From NCBI GenBank assembly GCA_002026165.1, contig MWOS01000094.1, positions 1 through 64,000 of the forward strand: a stretch of DNA of 64,000 nt, in the 5' to 3' direction. Positions 50,681 to 60,476 of this stretch are shown piece after piece. Position 1 is the first letter of the stretch. Every line of letters begins with the position of its first letter. Source of the stretch: Prochlorococcus sp. HOT208_60m_813G15 (GTDB taxonomy: Bacteria > Cyanobacteriota > Cyanobacteriia > PCC-6307 > Cyanobiaceae). The position numbers and the translations under genes were made by a program. A model generated the notes under the pieces. That model ran no database searches and was not told the origin of the DNA. It saw only the letters and a program-made list of their open reading frames with translations.

Positions 50681-51913
50681 TTGGAACCTTTTGATTTGGC
50701 AGTTGTTGGAGGTGGTGCAGCCGGTTTTATGACAGCAATAACTGCTGCCGAAAATGGAGTTAAAAGAATAATAATTCTTGAAGGTACTTCAAAACTTATG
50801 GAGAAAGTAAGGATTAGTGGAGGGGGAAGATGTAACGTTACTAATGCGACATGGATACCGAATGAACTAATTGAGAATTACCCCAGAGGTGGAATTCAAC
50901 TCTTGGAATCATTTAATCGTTTTGCTGCTGGAGATGTATACGATTGGTTTGAGAAAAAAGGGTTAAAATTAAAAATTGAGGAAGATCTAAGAGTATTCCC
51001 AGTGTCTAATTCTTCTTCAGATGTTATTGATTGTTTGAGAAAAAGTGCTTTATCAAAAAACGTAGAGATATTAACAAAATTTTTTGTAAAAGAAATTTCA
51101 AAAACTCCAGATAATATATTCAATATTTTTAGTCTTAAAAAAGCAAAGTTAGCTTCAAAAAATATTATTCTTTCAACTGGAGGTAATCCAAGTGGATATA
51201 AATTAGCTCAAAATCTTGGACATAATATTGTTAAACCTGTGCCATCGCTTTTTACTTTTTCTACAAAAGAACCAAATTTGGATGAATGTAGTGGGGTATC
51301 GATAAAGGGCATAGATATAGAAATTGAATTAAACAATAAGAATTTTCAAAATAGAGGCGATTTACTAATAACTCATTGGGGTTTTAGTGGACCAGCAGTA
51401 TTAAAACTTTCATCAATTGCAGCAAGGGAACTTTATAGCCAAAAATATAAATTTAAACTAATCATTAAATGGTCTGCTTTAAGTTATGAGGAATTAAAAG
51501 AAAAAGTTAAATATTTAAGATTAAATAAAGGCAAGGTGAATCTAATTAACAGTAGACCTGTTCCACTATTAACAAAAAGATTATGGATTTTTTTATTAAA
51601 TAAAATAGGTATTGATAAAGAGAAAAAGTGGGCTGATTTACTAGCGGATGAAAGAGAGAAAATGATAAATATTCTAATGAAGGACAAATATATAATTTCG
51701 GGGAAAGGACCATTTGGAGAGGAATTTGTTACTTCTGGAGGCGTAAAAATTAATGAAGTCAATTTTAAAAGTATGGAGAGCTTAATTTGTCCAGGATTAT
51801 TTTTTTCTGGAGAAGTTTTAGATGTTGATGGGATCACAGGTGGATTTAATTTTCAACATTGCTGGACAAGTGGATGGATCGCTGGGATGGCAGTCTCAAA
51901 GTTAAAACATTAA
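50681..51913 (+). CDS. BaiN/HI0933-family FAD-dependent oxidoreductase
   Basis: 410 residues, TTG start. FAD dinucleotide motif VVGGGAAGFMTAITAAENG, the family block ISGGGRCNVTNA, and C-terminal GEVLDVDGITGGFNFQHCW. Members are flavoproteins of uncertain substrate (quinone or steroid reductase-like). Full length. Confidence 0.92.
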   Translation: MEPFDLAVVGGGAAGFMTAITAAENGVKRIIILEGTSKLMEKVRISGGGRCNVTNATWIPNELIENYPRGGIQLLESFNRFAAGDVYDWFEKKGLKLKIEEDLRVFPVSNSSSDVIDCLRKSALSKNVEILTKFFVKEISKTPDNIFNIFSLKKAKLASKNIILSTGGNPSGYKLAQNLGHNIVKPVPSLFTFSTKEPNLDECSGVSIKGIDIEIELNNKNFQNRGDLLITHWGFSGPAVLKLSSIAARELYSQKYKFKLIIKWSALSYEELKEKVKYLRLNKGKVNLINSRPVPLLTKRLWIFLLNKIGIDKEKKWADLLADEREKMINILMKDKYIISGKGPFGEEFVTSGGVKINEVNFKSMESLICPGLFFSGEVLDVDGITGGFNFQHCWTSGWIAGMAVSKLKH

Positions 51914-52029
51914 GTAACTAATCAATAAGTAACAAATCAATAAGTTTATCTTTTTTTTATTAAGTATTAGAAGGAAAAAGTTTTTTGAAGAAACTTTAAT
52001 TTTAGAGTTTTAATTATTGGTGAAGATTA

Positions 52030-52779
52030 ATGCAGAATCTTGTATCAAAAAAAGAAGAAGAGGAAAGAAGATTAAAAGCTTTAGCAGAATATAGGATTTT
52101 GGGAACAAAGCCAGAATCATGTTATGACGATATTACAAAAATTGCTGCTACAACATGTAATGTGCCTATTTCTTTAATGACTTTGGTAGACAAAGATAAA
52201 CAATGGTTTAAATCCAAAATAGGACTTCAAATATCAGAAACTAGAAGGGATTGGTCTTTTTGTACACATGCAATAAAAGAAAATAGTCCATTAATTATTC
52301 ATGATGCTTTCCAAGATGAAAGATTTATAAATAATCCATTGGTTACTGGAGACCCAAAGATTCGTTTTTATGCAGGTTTTCCCCTTAGAAATAGTGATGG
52401 CAATAAGCTTGGAACTCTTTGTGTAATAGATAGAAAGCCAGGAAATCTAACTACACAACAATTTAATATTATGGAATTATTATCCAAGCAAATAGTTTCA
52501 TTTTTAGAACTTAGAAAAAAGTCATTAAATTTGCTAGATGCATTATCTAATTTGCATAAACAGGAAGGGATTTTATCTGTATGTTCATATTGCAGAGAAG
52601 TGAAAAATAAGGAGGGCGATTGGATGCATTTAGAAAAATATCTTTCAAAAATTAGTGATATTAGATTCAGTCATGGGGTTTGTGATAATTGTATGGAAAA
52701 ACACTTCCCAGATGTAATCGAAGTATGGAATAAAAAGGATTTTTTTGAAGATGGCCAGAAAAGGTATTTAGAGTCTTAG
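52030..52779 (+). CDS. GAF-domain protein with C-terminal CxxC motif
   Basis: 249 residues. GAF domain at about 25-165 (VPISLMTLVDKDKQWFKSKI, DWSFCTHAI, RFYAGFPLRNSDGNKLGTLC). The C-terminal part has SVCSYCREVKNKEGDWMHLE and RFSHGVCDNCMEKHFP, the Cys/Trp module often seen in bacterial sensor proteins. No histidine-kinase or cyclase domain is attached, so it is a stand-alone ligand or redox sensor. Confidence 0.85.
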   Translation: MQNLVSKKEEEERRLKALAEYRILGTKPESCYDDITKIAATTCNVPISLMTLVDKDKQWFKSKIGLQISETRRDWSFCTHAIKENSPLIIHDAFQDERFINNPLVTGDPKIRFYAGFPLRNSDGNKLGTLCVIDRKPGNLTTQQFNIMELLSKQIVSFLELRKKSLNLLDALSNLHKQEGILSVCSYCREVKNKEGDWMHLEKYLSKISDIRFSHGVCDNCMEKHFPDVIEVWNKKDFFEDGQKRYLES

Positions 52780-52866
52780 ATTTAATACCTTGCTTTTAAG
52801 TTATTAATTCATTTCTAAACAAATTCTTCATTTGGTGGTTAGGATTGTATAAATTTTGACTTGAAC

Positions 52867-53352
52867 ATGTTATTAGGAACTTTATTGACAGATGAAATTG
52901 CTAAAAGTGCATTAGTAGCATATGTTCATTATTTAGGAATTATTTTGTGTTTCGGTTCTCTTTTGTTTGAAAGATTGACTCTCAAAGTAGGTCTTAATAG
53001 AAATGAGACGATCTCAATGATAATTGCAGATGTGGTTTATGGTTTGGCAGGAGTTGCAATATTAGTTACAGGGATTTTGCGTGTTAAGTATTTTGGTCAA
53101 GGAGGTGATTTCTATACAGGTAACCCTGTGTTTTGGATAAAGGTTTCTCTTTACATTCTGGTGGGATTACTTTCTTTATACCCAACAACAACATATATCT
53201 TATGGGCTATTCCATTAAGTAAGAATAAATTACCTGAAATATCTGAGAATCTAGTTAAGAGGTTCAGACTCATCATTACTACTGAATTAGTAGGCTTTGC
53301 AACAATACCCTTGTTTGCCACTCTTATGGCTAGAGGTGTAGGTTTAGGTTGA
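52867..53352 (+). CDS. DUF2214 membrane protein
   Basis: About 161 residues and four transmembrane helices. KSALVAYVHYLGIILCFGSL and FYTGNPVFWIKVSLYILVGL fit DUF2214, a family common in cyanobacteria. A TTG two codons upstream is an alternative start. The next gene starts at TTG, overlapping the stop by four bases. Confidence 0.8.
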   Translation: MLLGTLLTDEIAKSALVAYVHYLGIILCFGSLLFERLTLKVGLNRNETISMIIADVVYGLAGVAILVTGILRVKYFGQGGDFYTGNPVFWIKVSLYILVGLLSLYPTTTYILWAIPLSKNKLPEISENLVKRFRLIITTELVGFATIPLFATLMARGVGLG

Positions 53353-53885
53353 AAAATTTATTTCTAGAAAGAAATTGTTTAATAAGTGCTAATAAACTAT
53401 ATAGATGGAGTTTAAGTTATAAGATTTCTAAATCTACAAAGGAAATTATTTTTATTGGTTTAAATCCCTCATTATCGGATGAAGTTTTCTTAGATAATAC
53501 AACAAAAAAGATAATCAAAATTTCGAAAAATAATAATTACGGCAAAGTAAAATTAATCAATCTATTTGCTCTTATTTCAAGCAAACCAGAGAAACTTTTT
53601 AATCATAAAAACCCTGTGGGTTATCTAAACAATAATCATATTTATAAAAACTTAAAACACTGGTCTGAAGATAAAAATTGTGATTTATGGTTAGGTTGGG
53701 GAAACAAAGGGAAATTTTTAAATAGAAATAAAAAAATAGCAAAAAAAATAATGCAATATAATTTAATTAGGAAAAATAATTTTGATAACCCTCTTGGACC
53801 GCTTTTTATTAAAAAAACAATCAAAGATAATCCAATACATCCTCTATATTGTTCAGATAATTCCATCCTCCAATCTTATTTTTAG
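53349..53885 (+). CDS. DUF1643 family protein
   Basis: 178 residues. The opening YRWSLSYKISKSTKEIIFIG then LNPSLSDE, LINLFAL, and WLGWGNKG fit DUF1643. Cytoplasmic, function unknown. Lysine-rich, overlapping the DUF2214 gene. Confidence 0.82.
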   Translation: MKNLFLERNCLISANKLYRWSLSYKISKSTKEIIFIGLNPSLSDEVFLDNTTKKIIKISKNNNYGKVKLINLFALISSKPEKLFNHKNPVGYLNNNHIYKNLKHWSEDKNCDLWLGWGNKGKFLNRNKKIAKKIMQYNLIRKNNFDNPLGPLFIKKTIKDNPIHPLYCSDNSILQSYF

Positions 53886-53968
53886 GTACTAAGGTTCAAA
53901 TTCAAACCTAATATTTTTAGCTATTCCATTAAATATGTGTTAATTTTTACTAGGTAATTTAAACTTGT

Positions 53969-54097
53969 ATGAAAATTTCAAAGCAATTAAATAAACTAAA
54001 GAACTTAAACGTTGAGGCAGAAAAATGTTCGACAAGAGAAGAAGCAAAAAAAATAATTAATAAAGCAAATAAAGCACAAAGCAAAATTAAAAAATAA
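53969..54097 (+). CDS. 42-residue lysine-rich micro-protein
   Basis: MKISKQLNKLKNLNVEAEKC then STREEAKKIINKANKAQSK and a terminal KIKK. Highly basic helix; may bind nucleic acid. Not recognised. Confidence 0.5.
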   Translation: MKISKQLNKLKNLNVEAEKCSTREEAKKIINKANKAQSKIKK

Positions 54098-54184
54098 ATA
54101 AAAAGTAATTTCACTTATTAATAATTTATAATTTTCAAAAATATTTAATTTACACAAATACACTATATTTATTTCTAAGTATTT

Positions 54185-54916
54185 ATGTCTTTGAAAATAA
54201 TTAAAATAAGGAAATCTCACGAAAGATTTAGATCGACTAGAGAATGGCTAAATTCGATGCATTCATTTTCTTTCGCAGAGCATAGAGATCCAAAATGGGA
54301 TAATTTTGGGAAAATTAGAGTTATAAACGAAGATATTATTTCTCCTAATGCAGGATTTAATACACATTCTCATGCAAATATGGAAATAATTACTGTCGTA
54401 ACAAAAGGAGCAATAACTCATAGAGACTCGTTAGATAATCTTGGAAAAATTCACAAAAATGAAGTACAAGTTATGTCTGCTGGTACTGGAATCTCTCATA
54501 GCGAGAAGAATGAAGAAAATGAGACCTGTAAGTTGTTCCAGATTTGGATATACCCTCAAAAAGAAAATATCAACCCCCGATATGATCAAATTTCATTAAA
54601 CGAAAAGTTGTGGGATAATCTTATTTTTAATTACAAAGACGGTAAAAATAATAAGCTTTTTCTAAATCAAAGTATCTCTTTATGGCGTTGTAAATATAAG
54701 CCAATTAAAGAAAAAAAATTGCCATTAAAAATCGATAAATATAATTGGATACAAATAATAGAAGGTGATCTTTTATTAAAAAGTAAAGACTCTAATCTAA
54801 ATATAGGTCTCGAATCTGGAGATGGCTTGGGTTTTAAAGTTGATTATTATGATGATGTCTCTATAGATACTGAAAAAGAGCTAGATTTTCTCTTATTTTC
54901 GATGCCTTACTTGTAA
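54185..54916 (+). CDS. Pirin-family protein (YhhW-like)
   Basis: 243 residues, two cupin barrels. N-terminal metal motif HSHANMEIITVV (His pair) with GTGISHSEKNEEN (third His and Glu), and IWIYPQKENI before the second barrel. Pirins can be quercetinases or redox-responsive regulators. Confidence 0.9.
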   Translation: MSLKIIKIRKSHERFRSTREWLNSMHSFSFAEHRDPKWDNFGKIRVINEDIISPNAGFNTHSHANMEIITVVTKGAITHRDSLDNLGKIHKNEVQVMSAGTGISHSEKNEENETCKLFQIWIYPQKENINPRYDQISLNEKLWDNLIFNYKDGKNNKLFLNQSISLWRCKYKPIKEKKLPLKIDKYNWIQIIEGDLLLKSKDSNLNIGLESGDGLGFKVDYYDDVSIDTEKELDFLLFSMPYL

Positions 54917-54930
54917 TTTATAAGTTAATT

Positions 54931-55245
54931 TTACCCATCAATTCCTTTATTAAATGCATTTAAGGCTTGCAAAGCCATGTTAAGGTGAACTTCCATAGCA
55001 CCAAGAGCAATTAAGGAATTTGGTGATTTATCTTTTAGTAAATTCTCTTTTCTTTTTGATAACTCATTAACTACCTTCTTAGTTGAAGCTTCCCAATTGT
55101 TTATTAACTCTTCAAATTCTCTTTGTTCGGGGCTTTCTATTTCTGCTAATTCGTCAGAAAAATGAGAATCCTTTTGTGCTTTAAGCATCAAGTAACTTAA
55201 TTTTTTATGGCTTATTGCTTGAGGTAAATTGTTAGATTCACTCAT
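54931..55245 (-). CDS. 104-residue helical protein
   Basis: From the likely start MSESNNLPQAISHKKLSYLM (an ATG eight codons upstream is also in frame). Long charged helices: EQREFEELINNWEASTKKVV, and ALGAMEVHLNMALQALNAFN. Seems cyanobacterial; function unknown. Confidence 0.65.
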   Translation of the reverse strand: MSESNNLPQAISHKKLSYLMLKAQKDSHFSDELAEIESPEQREFEELINNWEASTKKVVNELSKRKENLLKDKSPNSLIALGAMEVHLNMALQALNAFNKGIDG

Positions 55246-55331
55246 TACTAGTAGTATATTTATAGTCAAAATCTAACTAAATAAGTGAATATTTGCTAGA
55301 GGGGAGACGGTTGTGATGACCGACCTGAAAA

Positions 55332-56762
55332 TTACGAAATGATACTTGAACAAAAAATGGATTTATTAACCTTTAGTTTTTCACTTATTAGTTTCTTGAA
55401 ATAATCTCCACGTTCTTCATAATTTTTAAATTGATCAAAACTAGAGCATGAAGGTGAGAATAATAATGTTCCAACCTTATTATTTTGTAAATAATTAAAA
55501 ACAAAATTTAAAAGCTCTTTTAGTTCTGAAAATTCAAAAATATTTTTTTTAAATCCTTCATTAATAAGCGCCATTTTTAGGACTTTTGAGCTTTCTCCAA
55601 AAAGGAAAACACATTTAACTTTTTTCTTTAAAACTTTTATCCATTCACTATATTCATTTCCTTTTAATCTACCCCCAGCAATGATTATTATTTGACCTTC
55701 AATTGAACTTATTCCTGCAATAGATGAGTCAAAATTTGTAGCTTTACTATCATTAATTATTTCCAGATCATCATTTTTATAAATTGTTTCCATCCTATGG
55801 GGTAATTGTTTGTAATTTGATAAAGAATCTTTAATCTTCTTCCCAGATAATCCAACTTTTCTTGCTGCTGCAATTACCAATAAAAGATTTTGCAGATTAT
55901 GCATTCCTTTTAAAGAAAAATGTTCAAGTTTGAATAATTTCTTTCCTCTCTCAACAATGTATGCTTCATCATCTATCCAATAATCGCATTGAATAAAATT
56001 TGATTTATCGAAACTAGTTGTTATCCAAACCCCTCTTGATAGCGAACTGTAGTAATTTCTTAGGTTTTTATCGTCATAATTATAAATTCTAAAATCAGAT
56101 TTTTCTAGCAAGCTTTTTTTTATGTTGAAATAGTTTTCAAGTGTTTTATGTCTTTCAAGATGATCTTCTGTGAAGGTTGTCCATATTCCAATATTAGGTT
56201 TTACTTCTGGAGATATTTCTATTTGATAACTGCTTAATTCAGCTACAACCCAATCAATTTTTTCATGTTTTTTGGAGTAAGCATATTTACATAAAGGTGT
56301 ACCAATATTTCCAGCAAAAGGAGCATATAATCCAGTATCACAGAGTATATGGCTTAATAGATGAGTAACAGTAGTCTTGCCATTAGTGCCAGTAATACCT
56401 ATCCAATTTATGTCTTTTAAAAATTCCCATGCAACGTTAATTTCTCCAATTACTTTAATTCCCTTTTTTTTTAATTCAATAATAGTTATATGGTCATAAG
56501 GTATTGATGGACTTACAACAACAGATTCGATCTCTTTCACAAAAGGTTGAATTTCTTCAAATACAAATTCTTTATTCAGAGAAACTAATATATTAAGCTC
56601 TTCTAATTCTGTTTTTCTTTCTAAGAATTCTATCCCGTCTTTACTTTCCCAAACAATTACTCTCTTATTGATGCTTCTCAAATACTTGGCAGCCCAAAAT
56701 CCAGATTTACCTAATCCAATTACAAGATTAATATTTCCTTTACTAGAATGATTATCTATCAT
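55332..56762 (-). CDS. murD: UDP-N-acetylmuramoyl-L-alanine:D-glutamate ligase
   Basis: Adds D-Glu in peptidoglycan precursor synthesis in the cytoplasm. From the preferred ATG at 56762 it has 476 residues with the N-terminal [18 protein letters not shown] loop [30 protein letters not shown], and a C-terminal [13 protein letters not shown] and [18 protein letters not shown]. The longer frame to 56810 would push the GxGxSG motif to residue 32, later than usual. Confidence 0.93.
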   Translation of the reverse strand: MIDNHSSKGNINLVIGLGKSGFWAAKYLRSINKRVIVWESKDGIEFLERKTELEELNILVSLNKEFVFEEIQPFVKEIESVVVSPSIPYDHITIIELKKKGIKVIGEINVAWEFLKDINWIGITGTNGKTTVTHLLSHILCDTGLYAPFAGNIGTPLCKYAYSKKHEKIDWVVAELSSYQIEISPEVKPNIGIWTTFTEDHLERHKTLENYFNIKKSLLEKSDFRIYNYDDKNLRNYYSSLSRGVWITTSFDKSNFIQCDYWIDDEAYIVERGKKLFKLEHFSLKGMHNLQNLLLVIAAARKVGLSGKKIKDSLSNYKQLPHRMETIYKNDDLEIINDSKATNFDSSIAGISSIEGQIIIIAGGRLKGNEYSEWIKVLKKKVKCVFLFGESSKVLKMALINEGFKKNIFEFSELKELLNFVFNYLQNNKVGTLLFSPSCSSFDQFKNYEERGDYFKKLISEKLKVNKSIFCSSIIS

Positions 56763-56862
56763 TAAATTAATAATTGCATTTATATTAATTGTGTTTAAGG
56801 GGTAATTCAATCATGAGATTTTTCTTCAGTATTTATAGTATTTGCCAAAGAAAAGTTAATTA

Positions 56863-57129
56863 ATGGAAGAAAATACTGCAAAATATTGGTTCACCTGGTT
56901 TTATGAAAATTGGGAGAAAAATGCTCCAGGTGAATTAATTGAACAGGGTTTAACTCCGTCTCAGATTGCTGAGCGCTTTGTTAATGAAAACCATGATAGT
57001 TTTATTAAATTGTCAAAAAAAATTGATGAAAAAAATTATGATGCCTTAACAGAATTTATGAAACTCTCAGAGAGTGAATTACATATCTTGAAGTATTTTT
57101 TAAAGTTAGTAAAAATGAAAAATTTATAA
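56863..57129 (+). CDS. Family F soluble protein, member 2
   Basis: 88 residues. YWFTWFYENWEKNAPGELIE, LTPSQIAERFVNENHDSFIK and LTEFMKLSESELHILKYFLK show the same arrangement as the protein at 46083. Convergent with the SDR gene, overlapping by six bases. Confidence 0.6.
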   Translation: MEENTAKYWFTWFYENWEKNAPGELIEQGLTPSQIAERFVNENHDSFIKLSKKIDEKNYDALTEFMKLSESELHILKYFLKLVKMKNL

Positions 57130-58053
57130 GAAGTTACTAAGTATTTCAAGGCTTTTTTCCCATAAATTTTTTCTTTCTTTTTTATTCATAGCGAAGGGAG
57201 AAGTAGGGGATAGTTTAGGATGACCTCTGAAATTAAATCTAGGACCATAATGGTCACCGCCTTTTGCATCTGGTGAAGTAGCTGCAAAAAGTTGAGGTAA
57301 AGCACCCATCTCAGCAGTTTGAAAAATAGGGCTAAATAATTCCAAGGAGAAAATTTCTAATGGACTAGGGTTAGGTTTTTGAGCAGTAAAGAGATTTGTT
57401 TTTGCAATTCCTGGGTGAGCAGCTAAAGAAAGTATATTTTTGTGCTTTAAGTTTTCATTTAGTTCCAAAGCAAACATTACATTTGCCAATTTGCTATTGG
57501 AGTAAGATTCCCATTTGTTGTAATAGTTCTCAGCTTTAAGATTTTTCCAACCAACTTTGCCAAAAAATTGTGCTCCAGAAGTAACCGTCACTATTCTAGA
57601 TTCTTGTTTTTTTTCAATAATTGGAAGTAGCTTTAGGGTCAAAAGCATGTGAGCTAGATGATTAACTGCAAATTGTATTTCATATCCCTGGGCACTAAGA
57701 GTTTTAGGAGGATGCATAATGCCTGCATTATTGATAAGTAAATCCAAGTTTTCAAAATTATCAAAAATTTTGGACTGAACTTCAACAATATTTTTTAAAT
57801 CTGACAAATCTAATTCTAAAGGTGTAAATGATCCTTCAGGATTAAGAACTTTGAGTTTTTTGATAGTTTGATTAGCTTTTTCAAGCGATCTACAAGCTAT
57901 AACAACATGAGCATTTTTTTCTGCAAAGGCCTTTGCAGTGTAGTATCCAAGACCACTATTCGCACCAGTAATTAGCGCTGTTTTGCCTGTAAGGTTTGGA
58001 ATATTAGATGTTTCCCAGTTAGAGATTTTGGGTCTAGAAATAGTGGCAGTCAT
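57124..58053 (-). CDS. Short-chain dehydrogenase (POR/retinol-dehydrogenase-like)
   Basis: 309 residues. Classical SDR: TGANSGLGYYTAKAFAEKN (NAD(P) loop), NNAGIMHPP, catalytic Ser in VTSGAQFFG and YSNSK (Tyr-x3-Lys). The relatives it most resembles are light-dependent protochlorophyllide reductase-like and retinol-dehydrogenase-like proteins; the true substrate is unknown. Confidence 0.88.
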   Translation of the reverse strand: MTATISRPKISNWETSNIPNLTGKTALITGANSGLGYYTAKAFAEKNAHVVIACRSLEKANQTIKKLKVLNPEGSFTPLELDLSDLKNIVEVQSKIFDNFENLDLLINNAGIMHPPKTLSAQGYEIQFAVNHLAHMLLTLKLLPIIEKKQESRIVTVTSGAQFFGKVGWKNLKAENYYNKWESYSNSKLANVMFALELNENLKHKNILSLAAHPGIAKTNLFTAQKPNPSPLEIFSLELFSPIFQTAEMGALPQLFAATSPDAKGGDHYGPRFNFRGHPKLSPTSPFAMNKKERKNLWEKSLEILSNFL

Positions 58054-58161
58054 TTAGTAATCCTGCAAATTGCTTTGGAATTTAACCAAAATATAATTAC
58101 TATCCCACTGTAAATACTGGAAGTCAGTATCGTGAGCTGTTTTTGAAGGTACTATTTAATA

Positions 58162-58911
58162 TTATTTTTCAATTGCATATTGCCATTCGTTATTTTGAGA
58201 TAAACTCTTCTCTCTCAGTAACTGTAATTTCCTACTATTTATTTTTATAACTATCCCATTAGTTGGATATTTCGCAAATATTTTTTTCTCTAACCAATTT
58301 TTTTTATATATTTGGATTTCGCTTGTATGATTTGTGAAGTAACTGTCCGGGGTGCTGAAGCCACATTTTTTAAGATAGTTAAGGGTTTCGTATTGATTAA
58401 GTCTTCCATTAAGTATTTGGAAACAGCAAAAGCGGAGACTTTCTCCAACCCCTTTCTTATAATTGAGGTATTTTCTTGTAATTCTTTTGGAAATGCCGGC
58501 AACTTGGTTTGTAGCGTATAGTTCTCCTCTAATTTGAAAATCTCGTTTGATAGGAATACAATCGGGGACATTTTTAATTTGTTTAATTTTGCTTGAGACA
58601 TCAAATCCTTTTTTTGTAATAGCTTTATTAAACTTGCCATCTATGTATCTAATTGCAATAGCACAGCCATCAATTTTTGGTTGAATGCTTAATCTTGTTT
58701 TTGTTAATAAACTTTCCAAAAATTCTTTATAGTTTTCTTTGGCTAATTTTGGCAAAAGTTTATTATTTTTTTGATTAAAGAAGTTAGGCTCTGAATCAAC
58801 ATGAATAAAGAGTTTTTCAAGTTGCTTAAAAGCATTATCCGAAATTATGCCTTCACCTATTCTGTATTGTTCATCTAGATACTTAACATCTCTCACTAAT
58901 AAATTATTCAT
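58162..58911 (-). CDS. Stand-alone NAD+-dependent DNA ligase adenylation domain
   Basis: 249 residues. Domain Ia-type start (YLDEQYRIGEGIISDNAFKQ) and the nucleotidyltransferase core: motif I QPKIDG (Lys79), motif III RGELY (128-132), motif IV GIVIKIN, and motif V WQYAIEK at the end. The OB fold, zinc finger, HhH and BRCT domains of LigA are all missing, and the gene ends right after motif V. It may self-adenylate or act as a nick sensor or RNA-modifying factor. The main ligA should be elsewhere. Confidence 0.82.
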   Translation of the reverse strand: MNNLLVRDVKYLDEQYRIGEGIISDNAFKQLEKLFIHVDSEPNFFNQKNNKLLPKLAKENYKEFLESLLTKTRLSIQPKIDGCAIAIRYIDGKFNKAITKKGFDVSSKIKQIKNVPDCIPIKRDFQIRGELYATNQVAGISKRITRKYLNYKKGVGESLRFCCFQILNGRLNQYETLNYLKKCGFSTPDSYFTNHTSEIQIYKKNWLEKKIFAKYPTNGIVIKINSRKLQLLREKSLSQNNEWQYAIEK

Positions 58912-59187
58912 ATTAATTTTGATAAATATTTAAAAATCTTTTAGAAAAAATCATTTAAATAAAGATTTGAAAATTAAAATTAGATCTAAAAAGTAATTGT
59001 CCACTAAATATCTTCCTATGCAGAGAGCGATTTAAGAGTATAAAATGTACTGATAAAGCGTTTAAATTAAATACTTCAATCAAACATATTTACTTAAAAG
59101 TGAAATAGAAAATTTTAAGGATTAATTTTCAGGGAAATTTTGAGATTTCTATCAATACAAAAAAAAATTATTTAAAGTTATGAGAAA
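58912..59187. other. 276-bp divergent intergenic region
   Basis: Separates the ligase-domain and photolyase-like genes, which diverge. A+T-rich; no recognisable operator or RNA. Confidence 0.3.
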
Positions 59188-60342
59188 ATGTCATTTTTAT
59201 TAAAAGCTCAAAATACCTGGGAAAATTTTGCGAAATATAAAATTAATGATTATGCAAAATTAAGAAATTTTGATTTTGGGCCAAATAACGAAAGTTCAGT
59301 TTCAAAATTATCGCCTTTCATTACTCATAGAATATTATCGGAATATGATCTGATTCATGATATTAAAAGTAAGTACAAAATCAAAAATTCAACTAAATTT
59401 GTTGAAGAAATATTTTGGAGAGTTTACTGGAAAGGGTGGATGGAAAATAGACCTAAAGTTTGGAGAAATTTTATTTCAGAAAAAAATCTCGATTTTGATT
59501 ATGAGCTATATGAAAGTGCAATTAATGGCAATACAGAACTAGATTTTTTTAATTCTTGGGTCCATGAGTTAAAGCAGTACAACTATTTGCATAACCATAC
59601 AAGAATGTGGTTTGCGAGTACTTGGATATTTAATTTAGGCCTCCCATGGCAATTGGGTGCAAAGTTTTTCTTTAAATATCTTTTTGATGGAGATGCTTCG
59701 TCTAATCTCCTTAGCTGGAGATGGGTCGGAGGATTGCAAACGAAGGGAAAACAATATCTTTTTTCATCATCAAACCTCAAAAAATTTTCAAATAATAGAT
59801 TTAATGTAGAAAAAATAAGTAATCAACAAATTTTTCTTGAAGAGTCTAATCAAATACCATTTGAAGATGAGATTTATAAAAATGATATGGATCCTAAATC
59901 AGATAATCTGATTATGTTTGAAAATGATCTGCACCTTGCAACCTTAAAAAATTTACTTCCAAGCTATAAAAAAGTATTTATTATCCTTTTAAAAAATGAA
60001 CAAAGACAAATTAAATTGTCTGAATCTGTTTTGAAATTTAAACAAGAATTGGTCTCCGAATTTGTAGAGCAATTTGATATTGTTGAACAGATTGATCCTT
60101 ATTCACTGGAAAATACTTTTAAGAATATCTATGAAATAGACATTATTTATCCTGGAGTGGGAGAAAATTATGATTTTATAACTGAGTTTAAAAATTTACA
60201 CCATAAAAAAATTTTTAATCTTGTGAGGGATGAAGATTTATTTGCTTGGAAATTTGCTAAAAGAGGGTTTTTTAAATTTAAAGAAAATATTCCAAAAATA
60301 AATCAAAGAATATTAGAAAATTTTTCAAAAAATAATCTTTAA
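59188..60342 (+). CDS. Photolyase/cryptochrome-like protein with reversed domain order
   Basis: 384 residues. The N-terminal 1-215 match the photolyase FAD-binding domain: SKLSPFITHRILSEYDLI, FVEEIFWRVYWKGWMENRP, NHTRMWFASTWIFNLGLPWQ and DGDASSNLLSWRWVGGLQTK. Residues about 235-384 look like an alpha/beta domain (SDNLIMFENDLHLATLKNLL, VFIILLKN), similar in feel to the photolyase antenna domain that is normally N-terminal. This suggests a circular permutation. DNA repair or light sensing is inferred only. Confidence 0.75.
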   Translation: MSFLLKAQNTWENFAKYKINDYAKLRNFDFGPNNESSVSKLSPFITHRILSEYDLIHDIKSKYKIKNSTKFVEEIFWRVYWKGWMENRPKVWRNFISEKNLDFDYELYESAINGNTELDFFNSWVHELKQYNYLHNHTRMWFASTWIFNLGLPWQLGAKFFFKYLFDGDASSNLLSWRWVGGLQTKGKQYLFSSSNLKKFSNNRFNVEKISNQQIFLEESNQIPFEDEIYKNDMDPKSDNLIMFENDLHLATLKNLLPSYKKVFIILLKNEQRQIKLSESVLKFKQELVSEFVEQFDIVEQIDPYSLENTFKNIYEIDIIYPGVGENYDFITEFKNLHHKKIFNLVRDEDLFAWKFAKRGFFKFKENIPKINQRILENFSKNNL

Positions 60343-60383
60343 CTTAGTTGAATTCCAAATTAGAAAATAACCCTTTAGCAAGT

Positions 60384-60397
60384 AAGTATAAATACTT
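60384..60397. promoter_or_regulatory. Palindrome AAGTATAAATACTT
   Basis: An exact copy of the 14-bp palindrome that lies in the promoter spacer of leader-RNA locus copy 2 (32052-32065); copy 1 has the compensated variant GAGTATAAATACTC. It is 80 bp upstream of the DoxX gene. Candidate operator for a shared regulator. Confidence 0.55.
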
Positions 60398-60476
60398 ATT
60401 TAGGTGCGACTTTTGATGTTTAATCCACGATGGATACTGTGACTAGTTATTTTTACTTAAGGATAATTATTTTATA

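Noticed and set aside
55305-55325. Small RNA or tRNA-like element with CGGT/ACCG hairpin after murD
   Set aside because: The stem is only four pairs with no T-run or conserved loop.
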